Below, piece after piece: positions 50,080 to 56,819 of a DNA stretch of 64,000 bases (its first letter is position 1; each line of letters starts with the position of its first letter). Source of the DNA: Oscillospiraceae bacterium Zagget6. Its GTDB lineage: Bacteria; Bacillota; Clostridia; Oscillospirales; Oscillospiraceae. The stretch is from positions 1 through 64,000 of the forward strand of contig MSHH01000075.1 in NCBI GenBank assembly GCA_001941075.1, read 5' to 3'. The notes below the pieces were generated by a model. It did no database searches. It saw only the letters and a list, made by a program, of their open reading frames with translations, and was not told the origin of the DNA. Position numbers and translations under genes: made by a program.

Positions 50080-50538
50080 ATGAAAACTTTGATTGCTTAT
50101 TATTCGAGAGGCGGCGCCACGAGAAAGGCGGCTGAAAAGCTCCAAACCATTACGAACGGAGATTTATTTGAGGTCAAAGGCGAAAAGAACTATGGCAATT
50201 ATTTCACTGCGCTTGGAATTGCCAGAAAGGAATTCGCCGAAAACGAACTTCCGAAGGTAACGGGTAAAGTGGATAATTTCGATTCTTATAACCGTATCCT
50301 CATCGGGTTCCCGATTTGGTACAGCAAGTGTCCGCAATTAGTGATGTCATTTATCTCGCAGCATGATTTCTCCGGAAAAGAAGTTTATCCATTCTGCACC
50401 AGTGGAATGAGCGGGCCAGAGCAGGCAGTGGAGCAACTGAAAAGTGCCTGTGTGGGTGCGATTGTTCACACTGGGCTTCGTTTGAACAAGTGCGATGAAG
50501 AAAAGGTCGGAAAGTGGCTTGGAGGGAATCAAACATGA
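50080..50538 (+). CDS. Flavodoxin
   Basis: A 152-residue flavodoxin: LIAYYSRGGATRKAAEKL binds FMN phosphate, ILIGFPIWYSKCPQLVMSFI stacks FMN (Trp-Tyr), and PFCTSGMSGPEQAVEQL is the last loop. It gives low-potential electrons, presumably to an oxidoreductase of this operon. It overlaps the first sirtuin-like gene by 4 bases (ATGA). GGAGGG precedes the ATG, next to a weak operator-like half-site TACGACA (50049-50055). Confidence 0.92.
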   Translation: MKTLIAYYSRGGATRKAAEKLQTITNGDLFEVKGEKNYGNYFTALGIARKEFAENELPKVTGKVDNFDSYNRILIGFPIWYSKCPQLVMSFISQHDFSGKEVYPFCTSGMSGPEQAVEQLKSACVGAIVHTGLRLNKCDEEKVGKWLGGNQT

Positions 50539-51260
50539 AAAGGGAATACGCGCAGTTAAAAGACTACATGGAGCAGAGTCAAAAGACCGTCGCCGTCACC
50601 GGCGCAGGCATCTCCTATCTTTACGGGATGCGTCGATTGAAACAGAGCGTCGGACGGATGAACGCCGGGCGCATTTTTTCCGCCTCGTATGTCCGCAAGA
50701 ACCCGGAGAAGTTTTACGCGGTCATGAAGGACGCCTTTCTGGACGCCACCTTTGTCAAGGGGCCAAGTGCCGTCCACAGGCAGCTGGCGGAGCTGGAGCG
50801 GCAGGGTAAGCTCTGCGGCATTGTCACCCAGAATCTGGACTGTCTGCACACCATCGCCGGTTCCCAAAACGTGATAGAGTTTCAGGGCAGTTTCCGGGAC
50901 AACGTCTGTATTGACTGCGGCGAGCGCTGTTATGATTATCAAGTGTGGAACCAGGGAAAGATGCCCCGCTGTGAGAAGTGCGGCGCGCCCCTGATGCCGA
51001 CGGCGTTCTGTCGGGAATCTGGCGCAGGCAGCGATGTTTCGCGGGAAAGTATGCGGAAAGCCGCCGACCTGATTGCCCAGGCGGATTTGGTGCTGGTCAT
51101 TGGCACCACCGGTTTCCGCAGCGAGGAATATCTGAGCCGCATGAGAGCCGGGACAAAGCTGGTGCAGATCAATCCGTCTGCGACGCAGTTTGACCAAATC
51201 GCGGACCTGAACATCCGGGCAGACGCCGCCGAAGCGCTGGACGCAGTTTTAAACGGATAA
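50535..51260 (+). CDS. SirTM-like sirtuin 1 (putative protein ADP-ribosyltransferase)
   Basis: A 241-residue Sir2-fold protein. NAD motifs VAVTGAGISYL and IVTQNLDCLHTIAGSQN are intact, and the zinc Cys pairs are CIDCG and CEKCG. The catalytic His of deacylases is Gln117 here (EFQGSFRDN). That change is a mark of class M sirtuins (SirTM), which ADP-ribosylate proteins rather than deacylate them. VIGTTGFRSEEYL and VQINPSATQFD bind NAD. I infer a transferase; the acceptor is unknown. Coupled to the flavodoxin gene upstream. Confidence 0.85.
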   Translation: MKREYAQLKDYMEQSQKTVAVTGAGISYLYGMRRLKQSVGRMNAGRIFSASYVRKNPEKFYAVMKDAFLDATFVKGPSAVHRQLAELERQGKLCGIVTQNLDCLHTIAGSQNVIEFQGSFRDNVCIDCGERCYDYQVWNQGKMPRCEKCGAPLMPTAFCRESGAGSDVSRESMRKAADLIAQADLVLVIGTTGFRSEEYLSRMRAGTKLVQINPSATQFDQIADLNIRADAAEALDAVLNG

Positions 51261-51300
51261 GGGCAGTACGCATATGAGGCTATTCAAAGGAGACCGGAAT

Positions 51301-51993
51301 ATGGACAAAATACAGCAGTTAGCTGATTATATTGACCAAAGCAGCAGCATCGTTGCAACCACCGGTGCGGGCATTTCCGTTGGCGGCGGAGGGGTCACGT
51401 ATGGGCAGATGCGTTTCGCCCGCAGAGGCAGACGAGGCTCCGATGAAGGTTCTTTCCTGCCCACCTATCTGGAGACGATGTTCTCCTATCAGCCCAGCTT
51501 TGCCCACTATGCCCTGGCAGACCTGGAAGCGGAGGGCAAGCTCACCGGAATCATCACCACAAACGTGGACTGTATGCACACGATTGCCGGTTCCAAGAAT
51601 GTGGCCGAAATTCAGGGCAGCGTTCAGGTCAACTGCTGCTCCAAGTGTGGCCGCCATTCTGACGGGTATGAGATTTGGAAACAGGACAAACTGCCCCGGT
51701 GTCAGGTCTGCGGCGGGGAAATCCTTCCCTGGCCGCTGTACAGCCACATCGGTCTGTGGGATGCGGATGTCAAAAAAGCCAGAGAGTGGATTTCAAAGGC
51801 CGACCTGATCCTTGTCATCGGAACACGGGGCAACTACGGAGACGTTTACTGGAGCAATCGGCGTAGAGATGCGGCCATTGTCCAAATCAATCCGGGACGT
51901 ACCGGGTTTGACAGTGTAGCCAATCTGAACATCCGCCAGAACTCTGATGATGTCTTTCAAAGTCTGAAAAAACTGCGGCATGGAAATGGCTGA
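51301..51993 (+). CDS. SirTM-like sirtuin 2
   Basis: A 230-residue paralogue: VATTGAGISVGGGGVTYG, IITTNVDCMHTIAGSKN, EIQGSVQVNCCSKCG with Gln105 at the catalytic His position, and a second Cys pair CQVCG. VIGTRGNYGDVYWSNRR and VQINPGRTGFD close the NAD site. It is about two-thirds identical to the third copy by eye and clearly less like the first. ATG 51301 has AGGAG 8 bases upstream; 40 bases separate it from copy 1. Confidence 0.85.
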   Translation: MDKIQQLADYIDQSSSIVATTGAGISVGGGGVTYGQMRFARRGRRGSDEGSFLPTYLETMFSYQPSFAHYALADLEAEGKLTGIITTNVDCMHTIAGSKNVAEIQGSVQVNCCSKCGRHSDGYEIWKQDKLPRCQVCGGEILPWPLYSHIGLWDADVKKAREWISKADLILVIGTRGNYGDVYWSNRRRDAAIVQINPGRTGFDSVANLNIRQNSDDVFQSLKKLRHGNG

Positions 51994-52020
51994 ATGGGAT
52001 AAAGATAGGATGTGAGCCTG

Positions 52021-52737
52021 ATGAGATTTTCCAGAGGCGGTCAGAATGAGGACAAAATCCAACAGTTAGCCGATTACATTGACCAGAGCCACGCGATGGT
52101 AGCCATTACCGGCGCCGGGATCTCACTTTCCGGCGGCGGCGTGACCTATGGGCAGCTCTCCCGCAGCATCCGGCCAGGCGGGTTCGGGAGTGACCGTTTT
52201 TTGCGCTCCTACGTCAAAACGATGCACCACTATCACCCCAGCCCCAGCCACTACGCCCTGCGGGAGCTGGAGGAGGCCGGAAAGCTGATTGGCATTATCA
52301 CCACCAACGAGGACTGTATGCACACGATGGCCGGTTCTAAGAACGTGGCGGAAATCCAGGGCAGCTGTCAAATTAACCGCTGCTCCAAATGCGGACGGCA
52401 TTACGACGGTTATGAGATATGGGACCAGGAGGAGCTGCCCAAGTGTGAATCCTGCGGCGGGACGATCCTGCCCTGGGAGCTTTACAGCCACATTGGGCTT
52501 TGGGACGAGGGCGTGAAAAAGGCGCAGGACTGGATCTCAAAGGCGGATTTGATTCTTGTAATCGGAACCAACGGCTATTATGGCAGCGCCTATTGGAATT
52601 ATCGGCGGCGAGACGCCGTCATTGTCCAAATCAATCCGGGACACACTGGATTTGACAGCGCGGCTGACCTGAACATCCGGGAACCATGTGACGATGTGTT
52701 TCAGAAATTGAAAGAAAGGTGGGGCGAACATGGCTGA
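52021..52737 (+). CDS. SirTM-like sirtuin 3
   Basis: A 238-residue paralogue: VAITGAGISLSGGGVTYG, IITTNEDCMHTMAGSKN, EIQGSCQINRCSKCG with Gln113 at the catalytic His position, then CESCG. VIGTNGYYGSAYWNYRR and VQINPGHTGFD. The usual 'TNxD' Asn/Asp pair is kept (TNED). ATG 52021 is preferred to GTG 52012 but spacing to AGGA is loose. Its end overlaps the PARG gene by 8 bases. Confidence 0.85.
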   Translation: MRFSRGGQNEDKIQQLADYIDQSHAMVAITGAGISLSGGGVTYGQLSRSIRPGGFGSDRFLRSYVKTMHHYHPSPSHYALRELEEAGKLIGIITTNEDCMHTMAGSKNVAEIQGSCQINRCSKCGRHYDGYEIWDQEELPKCESCGGTILPWELYSHIGLWDEGVKKAQDWISKADLILVIGTNGYYGSAYWNYRRRDAVIVQINPGHTGFDSAADLNIREPCDDVFQKLKERWGEHG

Positions 52738-53734
52738 GCAGGAAATCAAAAAGGAACTATCCGAAGAAGCACGGCTCCAGCAGCTGGCGGCGCAGATGCG
52801 GGCGCGGGAGTATCAGGGCCTCTCTGAGGAGGAAATTCAGGAGCGGGAACGGCAGAAGGAAATGCGCAAAAAGAAGAACATTGCGATACTGGAGGACACG
52901 CTGTCCATTCTGGAACAGGGCGGCTACGCCAAGAATGAGCAAGACGTGCGGCTTGCTTTCTCACCGGAGCAAATGCGGGAGATTCGGGTGTTCCTGCCGG
53001 AGGAGCTTACGGCGCTCATCGCTGCGGAGCAGGAAGAACCGCAGACGCAAAGCGTTCCCTCCTTCGGCTGTGAGAACGAGGACGCCCTTGTTCTGGCGCA
53101 GAAGCAGTATCAGCGGTTACAAGGCGAGGGAGACCCTGCGCCTAAAATCCTCGTGCTGAATCTGGCCAGCGCCACCCGACCCGGCGGCCAGACCCGGAAC
53201 GGGGCCAGCGCCCAGGAGGAGGACCTCTGCCGTAGAACGTCCCTGCTGCTGTCTCTGGAGAGCGAGGGCGCAAAGCGGTACTACGACTACAACAACGCCA
53301 GAAAGACCCGCATGGGGTCTGACGGCGTACTGCTCTCCCCCAACGTGGAGGTCGTCAAGGATTCCTCGTCCGAAACCCTTGCCCAGCCGTTTCCCATCTC
53401 TGTCATGAGCTGCGCCGCCCCGATGGTGCGGCTGGGCCTGGAGGGGATGAGCCAGCAGGAGTACGAGGAAATGCTCTGTCGGCGTATTCAGGGGATGCTG
53501 CTGGTGGCGGCGTCTCAGGGCTATCGCCACCTGATTTTAGGCGCCTTCGGCTGCGGCGTGTACGGGAACGATGCGGCGCTTGTCTCTGATTTGTTCGCCC
53601 GTGTCATCCGAGCGTTCACCTATGCCGGAAAAGGCAGCGAACAGCTCTTTGATTCCATTCAGTTTGCGGTTCTCTGCCGTCCTGGAAAGGACTATAATTA
53701 CAGGGAGTTTTGCCGGAATTTCTCTCCCGATTGA
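52730..53734 (+). CDS. PARG/macro-type ADP-ribosylhydrolase (TIGR02452 family)
   Basis: A 334-residue protein. The N-terminal about 100 residues are charged and helical (EEEIQERERQKEMRKKKN). The catalytic macro domain has ILVLNLASATRPGGQTRNGA and SAQEEDLCRRTSLLL: the bacterial PARG loop (GG-x-QEE), with the Glu pair that removes ADP-ribose at about residues 160-161. The third Gly of the usual PGGG is Gln. YRHLILGAFGCGVYGNDAAL is the diphosphate loop. Overlap with the sirtuin gene implies a paired write/erase of ADP-ribose. Confidence 0.9.
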   Translation: MAEQEIKKELSEEARLQQLAAQMRAREYQGLSEEEIQERERQKEMRKKKNIAILEDTLSILEQGGYAKNEQDVRLAFSPEQMREIRVFLPEELTALIAAEQEEPQTQSVPSFGCENEDALVLAQKQYQRLQGEGDPAPKILVLNLASATRPGGQTRNGASAQEEDLCRRTSLLLSLESEGAKRYYDYNNARKTRMGSDGVLLSPNVEVVKDSSSETLAQPFPISVMSCAAPMVRLGLEGMSQQEYEEMLCRRIQGMLLVAASQGYRHLILGAFGCGVYGNDAALVSDLFARVIRAFTYAGKGSEQLFDSIQFAVLCRPGKDYNYREFCRNFSPD

Positions 53735-53802
53735 GCAGCTCCCCCAAGTTATTGTCTTCACCTTTGATTTGTCATTCATCCGGCCTAAAGGAGACCAACT
53801 CT

Positions 53803-55308
53803 ATGAGTAATTCCACCATTTACGAACGCTTTGCAGAAACCGTGACACAATTTCCCGACCAGCCTGCCATTATCGAGCAGGAACAGTCCCTGACCTATGC
53901 TCAGCTTGACCGGCGCATTGACGTGATTGCAGTCAATTTCCCCTCACGCAGGGAGGGGCAAAGCCCCGGAAGTGCCGCTCGACGGCAGGAAACCTGCATC
54001 GGCATCGTGGCCGACCACGGGGCCGATTTCGTCGCCGCCATCTTTGCCGTGCTGAAAATCGGGGCGGCTTACGTTCCGGCGGAGCCGGATTTCCCGGAGG
54101 AACGCATCCGATTCATGATGCAGGAGAACAATGTGGGCTTCATCGTCACCCAGAAAAAGTATCAGGAGAAGCTGAAAGGCTTCCCTCTGCTGTTTTTAGA
54201 GGATATGACCGGAGAAACCGCTGTGCGGGAAAACACCCCCTTGACACGTCCCGATTCTCTGGCCTATATTTTATATACCTCCGGTTCCACCGGCGTGCCG
54301 AAGGGCGTCTGCGTGACCAACGCCAACGTCTGTCATTACGTCCGGGCGTTTCAGCACGAATTTCACCCCATGGCTGGGGACGTGATGCTGCAATACTCCG
54401 TCTGTTCCTTCGACATTTTCGTGGAAGAGGTGTTCACCACGCTGCTTTCCGGGGCCGCCCTCGCCATCCCGAACGGTCAGGCGAGAGCGGATGTCCATTC
54501 TCTGATGGACTTTGTGCGGGAGAAGAACGTGACCATGCTCAGCGGGTTCCCTTATCTGTTGATGGAACTGAACGCGCTGGAGCGCATCCCCTCCAGCCTG
54601 CGGCTGCTCATCAGCGGCGGCGACATTCTCCGGGAGAGTTATGTGGACCGTCTGCTGCCCCAGGTCACGGTCTACAATACCTATGGGCCGTCGGAGACCA
54701 CCGTCTGTTGCAGCTATTTCCGCTGCAACGGCCAGAAGGCGCTGGAGGATGGCACCTATCCCATCGGGAAACCGGTGCTCGGAACGCAAATCGAGCTGTT
54801 GGACGAGGATGGAAAGCCCGTCCCCGCCGGTTCCGTGGGGGAGCTTTGCATCTTCGGCAGCGGCGTCTCCAACGGGTATCTTGACCAGAGCAGGAATGAG
54901 ATGTTTGTGACAGCAGCGGACGGAAAGCGATTCTACCGGAGCGGCGATTTGGGCTATCTCCTGCCGGACGGCAATCTGGCGTTCCTCCACCGCAGAGACT
55001 CTCAGGTGATGATCCTGGGGAAACGGGTGGAGCCGGAGGAGGTGGAAAACGTCCTGTGCGACTGCGAGGAGGTGCAGACCGCCGTGGTCTGCCCGTTCAC
55101 GGATGAACACGGCCTCTCCTACCTGACCGCCTATGTGGTCCCGGAAGGGACAGGGTTCGTTCTGTCCGAGGTCAAGAAAAAGCTGCGGCGCTATCTGACC
55201 GCCTTCATGATACCGGAGTTTTTCGTGATACTGGATCACATCCCCCTGACCCCCAACGGAAAGCCGGATGTGAAAAGCCTGCCGGTGGTGCTGAAAGAGG
55301 GGGCCTAG
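53803..55308 (+). CDS. Stand-alone adenylation domain (NRPS-like AMP-binding ligase)
   Basis: A 501-residue ANL-superfamily protein that activates a carboxylic or amino acid as its AMP ester. Cores: LTYAQLDRRID (A1), LKIGAAYVPAEPDFPEERI (A2), AYILYTSGSTGVPKGVCVTN (A3), NTYGPSETTVCCSYF (A5), FYRSGDLGYLLPDG (A7), VEPEEVENVL (A8) and a C-terminal Lys in PNGKPDVKSLP (A10). The A4 region is SVCSFDIFVEEVF, with the Asp expected for amino-acid substrates. No carrier or condensation domain follows. A REP-like repeat adds about 16 residues near residue 50 (PSRREGQSPGSAARRQET). Substrate unknown. Confidence 0.9.
   Translation: MSNSTIYERFAETVTQFPDQPAIIEQEQSLTYAQLDRRIDVIAVNFPSRREGQSPGSAARRQETCIGIVADHGADFVAAIFAVLKIGAAYVPAEPDFPEERIRFMMQENNVGFIVTQKKYQEKLKGFPLLFLEDMTGETAVRENTPLTRPDSLAYILYTSGSTGVPKGVCVTNANVCHYVRAFQHEFHPMAGDVMLQYSVCSFDIFVEEVFTTLLSGAALAIPNGQARADVHSLMDFVREKNVTMLSGFPYLLMELNALERIPSSLRLLISGGDILRESYVDRLLPQVTVYNTYGPSETTVCCSYFRCNGQKALEDGTYPIGKPVLGTQIELLDEDGKPVPAGSVGELCIFGSGVSNGYLDQSRNEMFVTAADGKRFYRSGDLGYLLPDGNLAFLHRRDSQVMILGKRVEPEEVENVLCDCEEVQTAVVCPFTDEHGLSYLTAYVVPEGTGFVLSEVKKKLRRYLTAFMIPEFFVILDHIPLTPNGKPDVKSLPVVLKEGA
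53943..53990. repeat. REP-like repeat R3 inside the adenylation-domain CDS
   Basis: CGCAGGGAGG..GCCCCGGAAGTGCCG..CGACGGCAG aligns with the R1 block CGCAGGGAGGCACGGAGTGC and CGGAAGTGCCCCTTGAGGGC. It is in frame between helices A1 and A2, where homologues have a shorter loop. Confidence 0.65.
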
Positions 55309-55312
55309 CGAA

Positions 55313-55783
55313 TTGGACCTGACAATCAGAAAAGCGGACCGCTCCGACCTGGAGGAACTGCTGCGCTGGCGGGAAGTCGTTCTGCGGGAGGTGTTTTCCA
55401 TCTCCGCCGGGGAAGATAGGACAGAGCTTCTCGCCGCAAACCGGGCGTATTACCAGACTGCGCTGGAAACGAGGGAACACATCGCCTGCTTCGCCTGCGT
55501 GGGAGAACAGACGGTTGGCTGCGGCGGCGTCTGCCTCTATCGGGAGATGCCCTCGCCGGACAATCCCAGCGGCAAATGCGGGTATCTGATGAATATTTAC
55601 ACCCTGCCCGCCCTGCGCCAGCAGGGTGTGGGAAAAGCGGTCGTGCAATGGCTGGTACAGGAGGCGAAGCGCTGGGGCGCAGAAAAGATTTATCTGGAGG
55701 CGTCGGAACAGGCATATCCCCTGTATCGGTCATTGGGCTTTCAGGATATGAAGGGATATTTGAAGTACAATATGAGCTGTTAG
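55313..55783 (+). CDS. GNAT acetyltransferase
   Basis: A 156-residue N-acetyltransferase starting at TTG 55313 (LTIRKADRSDLEELLRWREV), 4 bases after the adenylation gene. GYLMNIYTLPALRQQGVGKA is the acetyl-CoA loop, and IYLEASEQAYPLYRSLGFQD the last helix and strand. It may acylate the product or protein target of the operon. The final codons AGC-TGT-TAG come from the left arm of element D, so its original C-terminus may have been replaced. Confidence 0.85.
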   Translation: MDLTIRKADRSDLEELLRWREVVLREVFSISAGEDRTELLAANRAYYQTALETREHIACFACVGEQTVGCGGVCLYREMPSPDNPSGKCGYLMNIYTLPALRQQGVGKAVVQWLVQEAKRWGAEKIYLEASEQAYPLYRSLGFQDMKGYLKYNMSC

Positions 55784-55971
55784 CTATTAGCCGTTAGCTG
55801 TTGCCGTCAAGCGGCACTTCCGAAGCTGCGCTTCTCCCTGTAGTCAGGCACTACAAACCCAAAACACAGTGCATAAAACGAAATGTGAAAACAACTGTTC
55901 GTAAGGTGCTGTCAGCAAAAGTTAAGCACCACAAAGCTAATAGCTAATAGCCAAAAGCTAAGAGCTAAAAA
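55774..55971. repeat. Heptamer-bounded element D (MITE-like)
   Basis: Left arm GAGCTGTTAGCTATTAGCCG and TTAGCTG; right arm AAAGCTAATAGCTAATAGCC and AAGAGCTAAA. It holds a nested REP-like unit R4 (55801-55845) and shares GCACCACAAAGCT with element C. It provides the stop codon of the GNAT gene and the region upstream of the hydrolase gene. Confidence 0.8.
55801..55845. repeat. REP-like repeat R4 nested in element D
   Basis: The reverse complement has AGAAGCGCAGCTTCGGAAGT and GCCGCTTGACGGC, matching R1 at 2703-2738 (GCGCAGCTTCGGAAGTACCC and CTTGAGGG). Confidence 0.75.
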
Positions 55972-55982
55972 GGTGAGGGAGT

Positions 55983-56675
55983 ATGAAAGCAGAAAAGGCC
56001 GTCACATTGCCAGTGAACGGAAAGAAGATACAGGTCTACTGCGCGTCTCAAGCAGCGCCGCTGGTGATTTATCACGCCGTAATGGGCGAAGGAAAAGCCC
56101 TATGGCAAGCCTGCCAGAAGGTAGACTGCCCGGCGTTTTCGCTGGCAGTCATCAACGGCGTGAGCTGGGACGACGATATGACGCCGTGGGCCATCCCGCC
56201 CATCTCCAAGGGGGACACCCCCTGTTCCGGCTGCGCAGACGCCTGGTTAGCGCAGCTCACCGGCGAACTGCTGCCGCAGATCACGGCAGCTCTCCCCTTC
56301 CCGCCGACCTATTGCGCCCTGGCGGGTTATTCCCTGGCAGGGTTGTTCGCCGTGTACGCAGGGTATAAGACGGACTGCTTCTCCCGCCTGATTTCTGCGT
56401 CCGGCTCGATGTGGTATCCTGACTTCGTGACCTTTGTCCAGCAGCACTTCATTTCGGAACAGGTGAAGGTGATTTACTTCTCCCTGGGAGATCAGGAGAG
56501 CCACACGAAAAATCAGTACCTCGCCCCGGTGGAGGAAAACACCCGGTTCCTGGCACAATATTTTTCGGAGCAGGGCATCCAAACGACCTTCCAGCTGAAC
56601 AAAGGCAACCACTACCGGAACTCCACAGGCCGGATGGCCGTAGGGATTCAGTGGGCGCTGGAGCAGCAGCTTTGA
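55983..56675 (+). CDS. Alpha/beta hydrolase (esterase-like)
   Basis: A 230-residue hydrolase. CALAGYSLAGLFAVYAGYK carries the nucleophile elbow GYSLAG, ISASGSMWYP follows the usual strand, YFSLGDQESHTKNQYL the acid, and LNKGNHYRNSTGRM the His. It resembles esterase D/EntF-like hydrolases that cut small esters. The GTGAGGGAGT upstream is a fair SD. It is downstream of element D, so it may or may not belong to the preceding operon. Confidence 0.82.
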   Translation: MKAEKAVTLPVNGKKIQVYCASQAAPLVIYHAVMGEGKALWQACQKVDCPAFSLAVINGVSWDDDMTPWAIPPISKGDTPCSGCADAWLAQLTGELLPQITAALPFPPTYCALAGYSLAGLFAVYAGYKTDCFSRLISASGSMWYPDFVTFVQQHFISEQVKVIYFSLGDQESHTKNQYLAPVEENTRFLAQYFSEQGIQTTFQLNKGNHYRNSTGRMAVGIQWALEQQL

Positions 56676-56706
56676 GAGCCTGAACAGTTGCTATATGAAA
56701 AAGAAT

Positions 56707-56745
56707 GATACCGGGCGCAGTGCGGTTTGCATTGCGCCCGGTATC
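56707..56745. terminator. Bidirectional terminator between the hydrolase and ABC genes
   Basis: GATACCGGGCGCA pairs with TGCGCCCGGTATC. On the minus strand ATTCTTTTTC follows. Confidence 0.8.
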
Positions 56746-56819
56746 TCTATTCCGGTGCTGTCTCGGCTTACGGAATCAATGCCGAGAGATTCTTTTGGTC
56801 TTTACAACCTATCTATCGG

